A DNA stretch of 64,000 nt from Shimia sp. R9_2 (GCF_017743735.1 NZ_JAGHRO010000002.1:62001-126000); one strand, 5' to 3'; positions 26,358 to 36,609 are shown, counted from the first letter of the stretch. The notes: generated by a model not told the origin, from the sequence alone. Numbers and translations: made by a program.

Positions 26358-27422
26358 TTATGAAGCCGGAGCACGCACGCTGTTGATCACGGCTACGTTG
26401 GCCGCGCTAAACCCGCGCCCGAACACTTCAGCAACGTCCTGACCGTCATAGGTCACGGTAAACCAACCATCCCCAAGCTCTGTCGACGGAGTGACCGTAA
26501 CCGCGGCCGGGGTTTCCGAAGTCGGAATATAGATCACAAGTTGGTCTTCGGTAGTCGAGAAGTCAGAAATCTGGGGCAGGTTATCTTCCCCGACCCATTC
26601 GCCGGTAATGAAGACATCATTTCCAGAGCCACCTTCAGCAGAATCCCCAGAGCCCAGAGCGAAGATATCGTCGCCGGATCCTCCTATCAGCGTATCCGCG
26701 CCATTATCGTCAACAAACACACCACTGTTGCTACGATCAAGGTCGACACCCAACAGTTCGTCGTCACCAGCTCCCCCATCCAGACGGTCTGCGCCACCAT
26801 TGCCGATCAATGCATCATCATCTGCACCACCCAAAAGGGTATCATCACCATCACCGCCATGCAGCGTGTCTTCATCATCGCCACCGCTCAGTTCATCATT
26901 GTCGGTGCCACCTTTGAGGCTGTCATTGCCAGTGCCGCCATCCAAAACATCGCTGCCGAAACCGCCAAGCAGGGTGTCATTGCCGTCTTCGCCCAGAAGC
27001 GTGTCGTTGTCGTCGCCACCAACGATACTGTCATTGCCATTGGAGCCTTCGAGACGATCAGATCCGCTGCCGCCATCCACAGAGTCATTGCCCCAGCCAG
27101 CTAGGATGGTGTCGTTGCCATTCTCTCCGAGCAGCACGTCATCGCCATTACCGCCAGAAATGCGATCCCCACCAGGTCCGCCCCGGATGTTGTCATTGTC
27201 CGCGCTGCCTGAAAGCTCATCGCCGCTGCCTGCGCCCACAATTGTGTCGTCACCTGCCCCACCATCAATGCGGTCAGGACCATCTCCACCCAGCAGCTCA
27301 TCACCTTCTTCGGTGCCTTCCTGCTCTTCAAACGACACGTCATCATCACCGCCGTCAGAATCAGCCACCATGGCCGCTGCGCCACCAGCAGCCACAAGCC
27401 CAAGCAAAATCAATAGTTCCAT
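26358..27422 (-). CDS. RTX-type calcium-binding protein
   Basis: 354 residues. A short hydrophobic N-terminus (MELLILLGLVAAGGAAAMVA) leads to an acidic linker (GGDDDVSFEEQEGTEEGDE). Then come at least 14 nonapeptide repeats of the form G-G-x-G-x-D-x-(L/I)-x, such as GGAGDDTIVGA, GGDGDDTLLGG and GGTGNDSLKGG. These fold as a calcium-filled beta-roll outside the cell. The C-terminal ~90 residues (SDFSTTEDQLVIYIP..., AEVFGRGFSAANVAVINS) match the cap domain of Roseobacter RTX proteins. No dedicated type I secretion genes are adjacent. Function is probably surface or matrix; no enzymatic domain is visible. Confidence 0.88.
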   Translation of the reverse strand: MELLILLGLVAAGGAAAMVADSDGGDDDVSFEEQEGTEEGDELLGGDGPDRIDGGAGDDTIVGAGSGDELSGSADNDNIRGGPGGDRISGGNGDDVLLGENGNDTILAGWGNDSVDGGSGSDRLEGSNGNDSIVGGDDNDTLLGEDGNDTLLGGFGSDVLDGGTGNDSLKGGTDNDELSGGDDEDTLHGGDGDDTLLGGADDDALIGNGGADRLDGGAGDDELLGVDLDRSNSGVFVDDNGADTLIGGSGDDIFALGSGDSAEGGSGNDVFITGEWVGEDNLPQISDFSTTEDQLVIYIPTSETPAAVTVTPSTELGDGWFTVTYDGQDVAEVFGRGFSAANVAVINSVRAPAS

Positions 27423-27588
27423 CGATTCAGTGCCCCTAAAAATCGTACTCGCATAAAGATGTAGACGAAATCTAAACTCAATTTTTAGGAAAATAAATGC
27501 TTAGTTAACGAGCGTTTCCCAGCTGTATCCAATCCACACCTATAGGGCGAACTGTTCGCGAAATCTCCCGATAACAGCCTCTAAAACC

Positions 27589-28380
27589 TCAGGTATTCGC
27601 AAGCCAGGCCACCGCACCGCCTGGCAGTATCGGGCGAAAATAGGCAATGGCACGACACTCACACGAGGGGAGATCCTCCGACTCACTCTCCCATGCCGAG
27701 ACTCCATGTACAGACAGCCGGTGCATCAGGATCGCCTCGCCGGGCTGGGCGATCAGCTTCACCCTGGTGCACGTCTCAAACACCTGTTTGCGCGCAGCCT
27801 GATAGGGCGCTTGCAAATCCACCGCATGCCACATGTCTTGCGGATGCGCCGCCAGCGCGTCCAGCAAAGCCGTGCGCATGATCTCGTGACTGCCTTCCCA
27901 GATCACCAAAGGGGCTTCGGTGTCTACATTCTCCGTGAGCGGCAGACCCAATATCCAGGCGTGCGGCTCCGCAATATAGCGCCCGCCATCCTCGCCCTTT
28001 TGCAACCCGTCCAGATGGGCAGCGTCCCGCTTGATACGATAGCGAAACCCGGCCTCACTTTCGCCCATGCGCGGTCTCGGGTAACCCGGATAAGTAATGG
28101 AAAGCTGCCCGGGGTGCAGCGGCAAAACCTCACCATACAGCGCCTGAAGGGTCTCCACCGGCGCGCCGGTCAGGGCTGGTCCTGTACCAATCGCCCCCGC
28201 CGCGTCATTTGGCAGCGCATCCACACCAATGAACCAGGTGTTCTCGCAATCCCACCAAAGCGCGTGCTCCGGCGCATCTTTGGCAATCTGCCCGGCCTGC
28301 CAGGCGGAGGCTGCCCAATCGCGCACCGCCGCATCATACGGCAGCTTGGCCCAACCGCGCGCCGCAAAATCGGTTACCAT
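27589..28380 (-). CDS. Phytanoyl-CoA dioxygenase-like Fe(II)/2-oxoglutarate protein
   Basis: 263 residues. RDAAHLDGL offers an H-x-D metal motif. A distal LMHRLSVHGVSAWESE supplies a His, and CRAIAYFRPIL supplies an Arg for 2-oxoglutarate, in the order expected for the jelly-roll dioxygenase family. WEGSHEIMRTAL resembles the (W/P)-G-S-H loop of phytanoyl-CoA dioxygenases. The substrate is unknown. Its ATG overlaps the TauE/SafE stop by 7 bases, so translation is coupled to the transporter, which suggests a sulfonate- or acid-related substrate. The family is inferred from motifs without a search. Confidence 0.62.
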   Translation of the reverse strand: MVTDFAARGWAKLPYDAAVRDWAASAWQAGQIAKDAPEHALWWDCENTWFIGVDALPNDAAGAIGTGPALTGAPVETLQALYGEVLPLHPGQLSITYPGYPRPRMGESEAGFRYRIKRDAAHLDGLQKGEDGGRYIAEPHAWILGLPLTENVDTEAPLVIWEGSHEIMRTALLDALAAHPQDMWHAVDLQAPYQAARKQVFETCTRVKLIAQPGEAILMHRLSVHGVSAWESESEDLPSCECRAIAYFRPILPGGAVAWLANT

Positions 28381-29201
28381 CCGAAGGCCTTTCGCAGCAT
28401 GTTCAGCGCCACCAGCGTCAGGAACACGGCAAAGACGCGCTTGAGCGGTTTGGGGTCCATGGAATGCGCAAGCTTCACCCCAAACGGCGCGGTGATGAGC
28501 GTCATGGCAATGATGATGAAAAACGCCACCATATTGACCGCGCCGATGGTCAGCGGCGGGCGGCTGGCCGGATCGATCTCCATAAACAGAAAACCAATCA
28601 CCGCAGGCACAGCAATGGTGACGCCAAATCCAGCCGCCGTGGCCACAGCGCGATGGATCGGTACGTTAAACAGCGTCATCAGCGGCACGCCAAAGCTGCC
28701 CCCGCCAATGCCCATCAGCACAGAGAGGAACCCGACCGCCGGGCTCAGCGAAAGCCGCCCTGCCCCTTTGGGCATGGCCTGACCCAGCCGCCAATGCGCT
28801 TTGCCCAGCCCCATATAGGCGCCAATCACCAGCGCGAGACCGCCAAAGACAATCTGCAATGTGACCGAGCGCAGGTTGGCCGCGACCAGCACGCCAATCA
28901 CAGCCCCAACGGCAATGCCCGGTGCCCACCCACGCAGGATCTCCCAATCCACGGCACCTTTTTTGTTGTGGCTCGCCACAGAGCGCAGCGAGGTCACAAT
29001 GATGGTCGCCAGAGAGGTCGCCAGACAAATCTGCATCAGCTGCGGCCCGTCATAGCCAAGTGCGGAAAACGCATAGAAAAAAGCAGGCACCAAGACGATG
29101 CCACCGCCCACGCCCAAAAGTCCCGCAAGGACCCCGGCAAGCGCGCCGATGGCAAGCAAAAGCACAAGCATTTGCAACAGAAGGGCTGGATCTTGGGACA
29201 T
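28374..29201 (-). CDS. TauE/SafE-family membrane transporter
   Basis: 275 residues with eight predicted hydrophobic segments and the duplicated TauE/SafE signature GxGGGxxxxP. The first copy is GLLGVGGGIVLVPAFF (about residues 27-42) and the second MGIGGGSFGVPLMTLF (about 165-180). The family exports or imports sulfite, sulfoacetate, taurine-derived or organic anions. Start 29201 (MSQDPALLLQ) is preceded by homology loss and AAATGT; the frame to 29270 is open but unrelated to the family. It overlaps the dioxygenase-like gene, a unit likely for one pathway. Confidence 0.88.
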   Translation of the reverse strand: MSQDPALLLQMLVLLLAIGALAGVLAGLLGVGGGIVLVPAFFYAFSALGYDGPQLMQICLATSLATIIVTSLRSVASHNKKGAVDWEILRGWAPGIAVGAVIGVLVAANLRSVTLQIVFGGLALVIGAYMGLGKAHWRLGQAMPKGAGRLSLSPAVGFLSVLMGIGGGSFGVPLMTLFNVPIHRAVATAAGFGVTIAVPAVIGFLFMEIDPASRPPLTIGAVNMVAFFIIIAMTLITAPFGVKLAHSMDPKPLKRVFAVFLTLVALNMLRKAFGW

Positions 29202-29330
29202 TTTCGGCTCCGCAGGTTTGTTCGCGCGCGAAGGTAAAGCCGAAATTTCAGCCCCCTGCAAGCGGCGCAAAAGCCGCTGGCGGGAATGTCATCTGCGTGG
29301 GCTACAAACGCGCCCCCATAGACGCGCTGC

Positions 29331-30323
29331 TCAGGCCGCGGATTGCGTCACATGGCTGAGGGCTGCCAGAACGGTGTCCGGCCCGGCGGTCTTTGCGGTG
29401 GCGTTTTCAGACAGGTAGCGCCGCCAGGCGCGCGCACCGGGGCGACCGGCAAACAGGCCCAGCATATGGCGCGTGACCTGATGCAGCTTTCCACCTTGCG
29501 AGAGATGCGCTTCGATATAGGGCAGCATCTGCTGCACAACGGCGACCGGATCACTGTCCGCCCCCACGCCGTAAATCCGCCGATCCGCAGCACAAAGCAC
29601 ATCAGACGGGGTATGATAAGCAGAGCGTCCGATCATCACGCCATCCAACCCGTCCGCCAGATGTTTCTCTGCCTGATCAAGGGTCTCAATGCCGCCGTTG
29701 ATGGAGATATGCAGCTCCGGAAAGGCCTGTTTCATGCGATGCACCAGCGGATAATCCAGCGGAGGAATGTCGCGGTTCTCTTTCGGGCTGAGCCCCTGCA
29801 ACCAGGCTTTGCGCGCATGCACCGAAATCCGGCGCACTCCGGCCTTGGCCATGGTTTCAATGAAATGCGGCAGCACCTCTTCGGGGATCTGGTCATCCAC
29901 CCCGATGCGGCATTTCACCGTCGCCTCAACAGACACCGCATCCTGAATGGCCTTCATGCAATCCGCAACGAGCTCCGGCGAGCGCATCAAAACCGCGCCA
30001 AAGGTGCCCGATTGCACCCGATCACTCGGGCAGCCGCAATTCAGGTTAATCTCATCATAGCCCCGCGCCTCGGCCAGCTTGGCCGCTTTGGCCAGCTCCT
30101 CAGGGTCCGAGCCACCCAGCTGCAGCGCCACAGGATGTTCTTCCTCGCTGAAATCCAGCAAATGCACAGCCCCGCCCCGCACCAACGCCGGCGCAGTGAC
30201 CATTTCGGTATAGAGCAGCGTATGTCTGGACAGCAGCCGATGCAGATACCGGCAATGGCGATCCGTCCAATCCATCATGGGTGCAACGGACAGGCGTGCG
30301 GCGGAGTGTAGGTCTGGCTTCAA
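29331..30323 (-). CDS. dusA: tRNA-dihydrouridine(20/20a) synthase DusA
   Basis: 330 residues. RLSVAPMMDWTDRHCRYLHRLLS is the DusA N-terminus. LNCGCPSDRVQSGTFGAVLM holds the catalytic Cys, and FMN-binding segments GGIETLDQAEKHL and DGVMIGRSAYHTP follow. It reduces uridines in the D-loop of tRNA using NADPH. I chose the TTG at 30323 because AAGGAG lies eight bases upstream and the residues before it (to 30512) do not resemble the family. It ends near the TauE gene but in its own unit. Confidence 0.92.
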   Translation of the reverse strand: MKPDLHSAARLSVAPMMDWTDRHCRYLHRLLSRHTLLYTEMVTAPALVRGGAVHLLDFSEEEHPVALQLGGSDPEELAKAAKLAEARGYDEINLNCGCPSDRVQSGTFGAVLMRSPELVADCMKAIQDAVSVEATVKCRIGVDDQIPEEVLPHFIETMAKAGVRRISVHARKAWLQGLSPKENRDIPPLDYPLVHRMKQAFPELHISINGGIETLDQAEKHLADGLDGVMIGRSAYHTPSDVLCAADRRIYGVGADSDPVAVVQQMLPYIEAHLSQGGKLHQVTRHMLGLFAGRPGARAWRRYLSENATAKTAGPDTVLAALSHVTQSAA

Positions 30324-30683
30324 AACACATGCTCCTTGCGGCTTTGTGTCTGGAGGAGCTGCATCGCCACGCGCAACTGCGCGCAAAAGGCAGCCCAATG
30401 ATGAATCGGGTGACCTTTCATTTAGCACATCCTTCTGCGGCTTAAAGAGGCAGGCGCTCGGATCGCTGCGACCACAGCTGATCTGAGCGCGCTTTCTGAC
30501 GTCGTCGTGCACGAGTCGCCCACGCGAATCCTAGTCCGGGACGACAACCACCCAAGGTAGAAAAGGTAAAATGCCGCCCTCCCAGAGATAGCTACCCCCC
30601 CTCCGTCAACACAGCCAATTGGCCGATTTAGACAGGGCCTTTACACCCCGTTATCAAATTCACCCCCCTATCTGCAGCGCAAT
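30324..30683. other. 360-base gap between dusA and the integrase relic
   Basis: I see no gene. It contains the dusA upstream region on the minus strand, two pyrimidine-rich runs (CCGCCCTCCC about 30571, CCCCCCCTCCG about 30595) and no clear palindrome. It borders the truncated end of the integrase remnant, so it is probably residue of a lost mobile element. Confidence 0.5.
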
Positions 30684-31265
30684 TCACCAGCCCAACCTGA
30701 CGCCCGCGAAGGATGCCCCTATGACACCGCGCTTCCAGATCCTCCTACCCAGCGACACCATTGCAGACATAATGGAAAGTTCTCGACTGACTCTATCGAC
30801 TGAGAGCTTGTTTCCGTCCTTTTTGCGATACGTGTTCAAGAGATAGTCGCGAACCTCGCGACCATGTTCCCGTTTGAGGGGGACCAAAGGCATATCCTTA
30901 AGCGGACCCAAAACGTGTTCCATTCGGGAGACATGACGTTCAAGCCGTTTGGTTTTGTCAGCATCCCCCCTGAACGCGCTCTTCAGCGTAGATGTTACGG
31001 GCATCCAAAAGCGTGATCGCAGGTGCTTCCAAATTCGGAACCAAGACAGCCTTAACCACAAGGGGGTCTTCGCCTTGCTTGACCGAGCCTTCGGCAACAA
31101 TGGTGCGCGCTTCGTCACGGTCCAGACCTTGGACCCCATCTTGAGACCCTCGGCTCTCAAGATGGCATCACGCCAAAGCATCGCGGGGCTTCGGTTGTCT
31201 TCGCCTTTCATCCGCTTTGTGGTTTCGACAACCAACCGATCAAACTCACGCAAATAGTTTCCCAT
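30684..31265 (-). pseudogene. Tyrosine-recombinase (phage integrase) remnant
   Basis: The segment HVSRMEHVLGPLKDMPLVPL followed by KREHGREVRDYLLNTYRKK and LSVDRVSRELSIMSAMVSLG matches a SAM-like core-binding domain of tyrosine integrases. The catalytic R-H-R-Y domain is absent: homology stops at about 30750. The middle third reads sensibly only in another frame (LDRDEARTIVAEGSVKQGED... to AEERVQGG, ~31135-30965). One single-base deletion near 31135 and one extra G in the G6 run at 30964-30969 therefore restore each other. It lies ~255 bases from the 3' end of tRNA-Leu, a classic integration site. I infer a decayed island end. Sequencing error could explain the indels but not the truncation. 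Confidence 0.6.
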
Positions 31266-31519
31266 ACAGCGATCATCCTAGCCCCTGACTTCTGGCGAAA
31301 GTGGACTTGAAACCACTACCGACCCAAAGCGGCCTGAATGCGAGTTCGTATTCTGCGGCGGTAACGTGGGGTGGTTTTATCTTTACACACCATATCAATG
31401 TATTTGAGTTTCGTGTGCAGACCCATTGAAATGTGTCTACGCTGTGTGTCGCATTATCTGTGCGTCAACAAGTCTAAGTCTCTGATTTTTCTGCAAATAG
31501 GGCTCTTTCATTGAGCCAA

Positions 31520-31604
31520 TGGTGCGGGTGGAGGGACTTGAACCCCCACGCCTCGCGGCGCCAGAACCTAAATCTGGTGCGTCTACCAATTTCGCCACAC
31601 CCGC
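31520..31604 (-). tRNA. tRNA-Leu (UAG anticodon)
   Basis: 85 bases including the encoded CCA. Acceptor stem GCGGGTG pairs with CACCCGC. The anticodon stem CCAGA/TCTGG holds the loop TTTAGGT with anticodon TAG. A long variable arm (GGCGCCGCGAGGCGT) and T-arm GGGGGTTCAAGTCCCTC fit a class II leucine tRNA. Downstream GGCTC-AATGAAA-GAGCC (31501-31517) followed by CTATTT may end the transcript. The gene reads CTA and, by wobble, other CUN codons. Confidence 0.97.
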
Positions 31605-31676
31605 ACGGTCCGCGCGTCTTAGCAAAGCTTGAAACGGGATGCGAGAGGAAAAACGCACTCCCGGCGCAGGTTTTTT

Positions 31677-32732
31677 CTAAATCGCCTGCGCGATGATTTG
31701 CGCCTCGCGCTGATGGGCCACAGGACGCGCTGTTTCACTGACATAAGCGCCGGTTTTCAGCTCGGGAAACAAGGCAAACAGCTCCCGACGGCTGGCATTT
31801 GGCAGCGCCTTGAGCGACTGCGGGCCGGGATTGAAGCTCTCCGTGGCCAACCCGTCAGAGGTGATGATCTCATGTTGGTCAAATTGCACATGCACATAGG
31901 TCACCGCAGGCACATCATGGGCCACCGTAACTGTGCGGTCATTCACCAGATGTGTGGCCGCCGCAAGAACCTCGCGCTCCCCGCACCAGAGCTCTGCGCG
32001 CCAGCCCAACAGCAGCACCCGATGCTGCGGTGAAACCAGCATGTCACGATGCGGCATCCCTGGTCCAAAGGCATCCCGTCTGATCCGGATCGGGCGAAAT
32101 TGCGGATGGCTTTTGAGGTCCGCACCGGAGACAGACACCTGCCCCAGCCAGCGGACCTTCTGAAACCCATTGTCGCGCGTCAGCACCTCATCCCCGACTT
32201 CCAGCGCTTCCACCGCCTTTTCGCCGCCCTTCACGACGATTTTTGTGCCGGTGGTGAAACACGGCGGCGCAGCGAGCTCGCTCTCATGCACCGGTGCGTT
32301 GCCGCCGGGGCCTTCTTTAGCCGAGATAATCTTGAGCGGCACACCGATGGGCGGGAAGCTGTCAACAAAGGCCAAGCCCTCCACGGTGCTGAAGCTGACC
32401 TGCGAATTGTTGAAGTTCACCGACAGGATACGGTAGGTCTCCCCAGTGCTGATGTCTTGCACAACAAATTCGTACTCCGCCTCAAGTCGCAGATTGTCGC
32501 CATAGGTGACACCATCGAAACTCTGATTTCCATCAAGCACTTGCGAATTGTCATTGTCGTCAACATTGGCATCATCGTCGCGGACAAAAATCTCTTCCCA
32601 CGCATTGTCATTCAGCGTGATAATCTCCCCCACAAGGTGACTGCCGTCGCCCTGTGTGATCCCGTCCAAAATACTGTTGCCGGAGAGGGAAACATGAGAT
32701 TCCCCCAACGCCCAAAAGCTGTACCGTTCCAT
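31677..32732 (-). CDS. Hint-domain protein
   Basis: 351 residues. The N-terminal ~165 residues are polar and Asp/Asn-rich (FVRDDDANVDDNDNSQVLDG). The C-terminal half is a Hint (Hedgehog/intein) module starting CFTTGTKIVVKGGEKAVEALEVGDEVLTRDNG. It contains MLVSPQHRVLL (block-B-like His) and TYVHVQFDQHEIITSDGLATESF. The Cys-Phe-Thr-x-Gly-Thr start is the nucleophile used for autoproteolysis in inteins. In Rhodobacteraceae such stand-alone Hint proteins are often exported and RTX-linked; their targets are unknown. The start codon has no strong ribosome site. Confidence 0.84.
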   Translation of the reverse strand: MERYSFWALGESHVSLSGNSILDGITQGDGSHLVGEIITLNDNAWEEIFVRDDDANVDDNDNSQVLDGNQSFDGVTYGDNLRLEAEYEFVVQDISTGETYRILSVNFNNSQVSFSTVEGLAFVDSFPPIGVPLKIISAKEGPGGNAPVHESELAAPPCFTTGTKIVVKGGEKAVEALEVGDEVLTRDNGFQKVRWLGQVSVSGADLKSHPQFRPIRIRRDAFGPGMPHRDMLVSPQHRVLLLGWRAELWCGEREVLAAATHLVNDRTVTVAHDVPAVTYVHVQFDQHEIITSDGLATESFNPGPQSLKALPNASRRELFALFPELKTGAYVSETARPVAHQREAQIIAQAI

Positions 32733-32836
32733 TGTACATGCGCGCCTTGTGTCAGTCTGAGTGGCCCCAGCATGACAAAGAGAGCTTGATAACTGCTGAA
32801 TCGCCCCCCAAAAGCCTCAAACCGCGCGGCAGCACC

Positions 32837-34515
32837 TCATTTCAACAGTGTGCGCAGCACCTGAGACAGGGTCTCGGGCAAATCTTCCGCAATCAATCCG
32901 GGGCCAAAGACCCGCGCACATTCCACATGCAGCCATGCGGCCGTTTCCGCCGCATATTGAGGTGCAAATCCACGCGCCAACTGCCCTGTGATGAAACCCG
33001 CAAGCACATCCCCGGAACCTGCCGTCGCCAACCAGGGCTCGCTGCGCTCATACACCGCCGCGTGCACCCCACACATTCCATTGGGGGAGGCGATCACCGT
33101 ATCCGACCCCTTAAACAAAACCGTGCACCCTGCCCGCGCCGCCGCCGCGCGCGTGGCATCCACTTTGGAGTAAGCCGGGCCTTTGGTTGGCGGCACAGCC
33201 AGTCGCTCGGCAATATCCGGAAACAGCCGCGCAAATTCGCCACCATGCGGGGTGAGCACGACACTCTCATGCAACATCTCAAAAAGCTGCTCTGGTTCCG
33301 CCGCAAAAGCGCTCAGCGCATCGGCATCCAGAACAGTTGCACGCTTTGACTTCAGCGCCACAGGCACCAAATCCCGCGCACGCTCCTGCCCCAATCCGGG
33401 GCCAAGGCAAAGTGCATTGAGCCTTTGACCCTGCAGGACCTCTGCCAGCGCTTCGCCATCCGACACCCGCTGCAACATCAGCGCGGTGATTTGACAGGCC
33501 ACCTCCTGCTGCGCCGCTGGCGGCACCCCAAGCGTCACCAACCCTGCGCCAATTCGCAACGCCCCACGTGCCGCAAGCCGCGCCGCGCCGGTTTTGCCGG
33601 AACCACCGGAAAGGATCAGCGCATGACCATGAGAGAATTTGTGGTGCGGCGCCTGTTTATCCAAATCGACAGGCAGGTTCACCACCTCCCGCACGCGCTG
33701 CTCCTCCGGGATCACCTGACCATGCCTTTCAAGCAGACCAATATCTTTCACTGTCACAGCCCCGCAAAAGGCTGGTCCGTCTTTCAGAACATGCCCCAGC
33801 TTTTGCGGTGGAAGGTCACCACAAGGTCTGCCGGAATACATGTGCCCAACACAGCGCCGCTGTCACTGCACAAGCCGGTGGGAATATCGACTGCCACAAC
33901 CTTACAGCCAGCCTCTGCCATGACCTTGCGCAAATTCTGATCCGCGAACATAGAGAAAATTGACCTAAAAGGTCGCGTCAGCCCGGTGCCAAACAGCGCA
34001 TCGACAACAAGATCGCAAGGACCTTCGATGTGCACACTATCATCCAACAATGGTGGCGGATCAATCGCGCGCGTGCGGACCGCCCCCAACTCCAACCACC
34101 GCTCATAGTTCTCACGTGCATCAGGTGGCAATTTCTCTGCATTCCCATAAAGAAACGCCTCCAGCTCCCAGCCAAGCTGATGCAACAGCCGCGCCACCAC
34201 AAAACCATCCCCGCCATTGTTGCCCGGCCCACAAAGCACAACCGCGCGCTTTCTCTTTCCGGAAGTATCCCGGGGGTATGGGGGCTGGCCCCCATCAGAA
34301 ACTGCATTTGGGGCCTGACCGCCTTCCAAACCATCCTCTCGGAGCGGCTTGTCGTGCAAAGCGCCAGCATCACCCAACGCCGGCCATTGCTCAAAAATCG
34401 CCTCGACGACACCCCGCCCGGCCCGCTCCATGAGCTCCAGTCCGGTGACCTCGCCCGACTCAATTGCGGTTTGCTCAATGGCGCGCATTTGGGCAGCCGT
34501 CAAAATTTCGCTCAT
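32837..34515 (-). pseudogene. nnr: Bifunctional NAD(P)H-hydrate epimerase/dehydratase, frameshifted
   Basis: This should be one ~550-codon gene. The epimerase half (YjeF_N) runs MSEILTAAQMRAIEQTAIESGE to ADLVVTFHRKSWGMF, including GPGNNGGDGFVVARLL, then stops. The dehydratase half (YjeF_C) continues in another frame with QKLGHVLKDGPAFCGAVTV, LSGGSGKTGAARLAARG and ATAGSGDVLAGFITGQ. One missing base at about 33803-33806 (CACCG-CAAAAG) explains the break: adding a C gives THFHRQKLGHVLKDG-like sequence. The pair normally repairs hydrated NAD(P)H. The epimerase half also carries an unusual insert containing repeat copy B. Real pseudogene, ribosomal frameshift or sequencing error cannot be told apart here. 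Confidence 0.8.
34258..34305 (+). repeat. Dispersed palindromic repeat, copy B (inside nnr)
   Basis: TATCCCGGGGG (34266-34276) followed by TGGGGGC-TG-GCCCCCA (34279-34294), the same anchor and terminal hairpin as copy A. Here it lies within coding sequence and adds about 30 extra residues (from ALHDKPLREDG to PRDTSGKRK) before the conserved AVVLCGPGNNGGDG motif. Confidence 0.6.
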
Positions 34516-34597
34516 TCTCGATGCATCCTGCGATTCAATTCCGCTTATTTGCGCGCCTTATTGCCTATTTTTTAATCACACAGCATGTTTCCGATAG

Positions 34598-35029
<432 letters not shown>

Positions 35030-35068
35030 TCACACTTAAATTCTAAAGCAATCAGAAGGACAAAGGGA

Positions 35069-36475
35069 ATGAGCGCAGACGCAGTTCTCCAGCTGATCAA
35101 AGACGAAGATGCGGCCTATGTCGACATCCGTTTCACCGACACACGCGGCAAGCTGCAGCACGTGACCGTGGACGTGGATCTCGTTGACGAAGACTTCCTC
35201 GAAGAAGGCTTCATGTTTGACGGCTCCTCCATCGCTGGCTGGAAATCCATCGAAAACTCCGACATGAAACTGATCCCGGACACCACCTCTGCGTATGTCG
35301 ATCCGTTCTATGCCGAAAAAACCATCTGCATCCACTGCTCCATCGTTGAGCCGGACACCGGCGAAGCTTACGAGCGTGACCCACGCGGCACCGCCGAAAA
35401 AGCCGAAGCTTACCTCAAGTCCTCCGGCATCGGCGATGTGGCTTACATGGGCCCGGAAGCAGAATTCTTCCTGTTCGACGACGTTCGCTTTGAGAACAAA
35501 ATCAACAAAGTATCCTACGAAGTTGATGCGATCGACGGTTCCTGGAACACCGACACCGAATACGAAATGGGCAACATGGGCCACCGCCCTGGCGTCAAAG
35601 GCGGCTACTTCCCGGTAAACCCAACCGACGACAGCCACGACCTGCGCTCCGAGATGCTTTCCACCATGAAGCGTCTGGGCATGAAAACTGACAAGCACCA
35701 CCACGAAGTGGCGTCCTGTCAGCACGAGCTGGGCCTGATCTTTGACAGCCTGACCAAGCAGGCAGACGAGCTGCAGAAGTACAAATACGTGATCCACAAC
35801 GTGGCCGCGTCTTACGGCAAATCCGCCACCTTCATGCCAAAGCCGATCTACGGCGACAACGGCACCGGCATGCACGTGAACATGTCCATCTGGAAAGACG
35901 GCAAGCCGCTCTTTGCAGGCGACAAATATGCGGACCTGTCTGACGAAGCTCTGTACTTCATCGGCGGCATCCTGAAGCACGCAAAAACCCTGAACGCCTT
36001 CACCAACCCATCGACCAACTCCTACAAGCGTCTGATCCCGGGTTTTGAAGCACCAGTTCTGCGCGCCTACTCCGCACGCAACCGCTCCGGCTGTGTCCGT
36101 ATCCCATGGACCGAAAGCCCGAAAGCCAAGCGCGTTGAAGCCCGCTTCCCAGATCCATCCGCGAACCCATACCTGTGCTTCGCAGCGCTGCTGATGGCTG
36201 GCCTTGACGGCATCAAGAACAAGATCGATCCAGGCGAAGCCATGGACAAGAACCTCTACGATCTGCCTGCTGAAGAACTGGCTGGCATCCCGACCGTATG
36301 TGGCTCCCTGCGCGAAGCTCTGGAAGCACTGACCGCAGATCACGACTTCCTGCTGGCAGGTGACGTGTTCACCAAAGACCAGATCGAAGGCTACATCGAG
36401 CTGAAGATGGAAGAGGTGGAGCACTACGAGCACACCCCGCACCCAGTCGAATTCGGCATGTACTACAGCTGCTAA
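35069..36475 (+). CDS. glnA: Glutamine synthetase type I
   Basis: 468 residues, full length for [22 protein letters not shown] near residue 50 and the ATP-binding [24 protein letters not shown] are present. [25 protein letters not shown] is the glutamate/ammonia region. KNLYDLP contains the Tyr that is adenylylated by GlnE. It makes glutamine from glutamate, ammonia and ATP. It is codon-biased toward C-ending codons more than its neighbours, as expected for a highly expressed gene. A terminator follows. Confidence 0.98.
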   Translation: MSADAVLQLIKDEDAAYVDIRFTDTRGKLQHVTVDVDLVDEDFLEEGFMFDGSSIAGWKSIENSDMKLIPDTTSAYVDPFYAEKTICIHCSIVEPDTGEAYERDPRGTAEKAEAYLKSSGIGDVAYMGPEAEFFLFDDVRFENKINKVSYEVDAIDGSWNTDTEYEMGNMGHRPGVKGGYFPVNPTDDSHDLRSEMLSTMKRLGMKTDKHHHEVASCQHELGLIFDSLTKQADELQKYKYVIHNVAASYGKSATFMPKPIYGDNGTGMHVNMSIWKDGKPLFAGDKYADLSDEALYFIGGILKHAKTLNAFTNPSTNSYKRLIPGFEAPVLRAYSARNRSGCVRIPWTESPKAKRVEARFPDPSANPYLCFAALLMAGLDGIKNKIDPGEAMDKNLYDLPAEELAGIPTVCGSLREALEALTADHDFLLAGDVFTKDQIEGYIELKMEEVEHYEHTPHPVEFGMYYSC

Positions 36476-36497
36476 GTTGTAACGGGACAGTGAAAAG

Positions 36498-36527
36498 AAA
36501 GGGCGCTCTTCGGGGCGCCCTTTTTGT
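36498..36527 (+). terminator. Terminator after glnBA
   Basis: AAAGGGCGC (36498-36506) pairs with GCGCCCTTT (36515-36523) around TCTTCGGG and is followed by TTG. It lies 22 bases after the glnA stop. Confidence 0.88.
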
Positions 36528-36609
36528 ATCGGTTCATCCGTAAGGCAAAAACTACTCTTTGATCCAACAGATTGCTTGCACCGTAATCGCAGCATCAAGG
36601 GAGGGTCAC

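Noticed and set aside
26541-27104. Repetitive block inside the RTX gene considered as a CRISPR or tandem repeat array
   Set aside because: The periodicity is the nonapeptide calcium-binding repeat of an RTX protein, not identical repeats with unique spacers.
30619-30846. Short plus-strand frame in the gap before the integrase relic
   Set aside because: It overlaps the relic on the other strand, has no ribosome site and no recognisable protein.
33797-33810. Programmed ribosomal frameshift in nnr
   Set aside because: There is no canonical slippery heptamer (X XXY YYZ) or clear downstream pseudoknot; a single-base loss is simpler.
35036-36598. 520-codon minus-strand frame opposite glnA
   Set aside because: Antisense shadow of a highly biased gene; glnA is certain.
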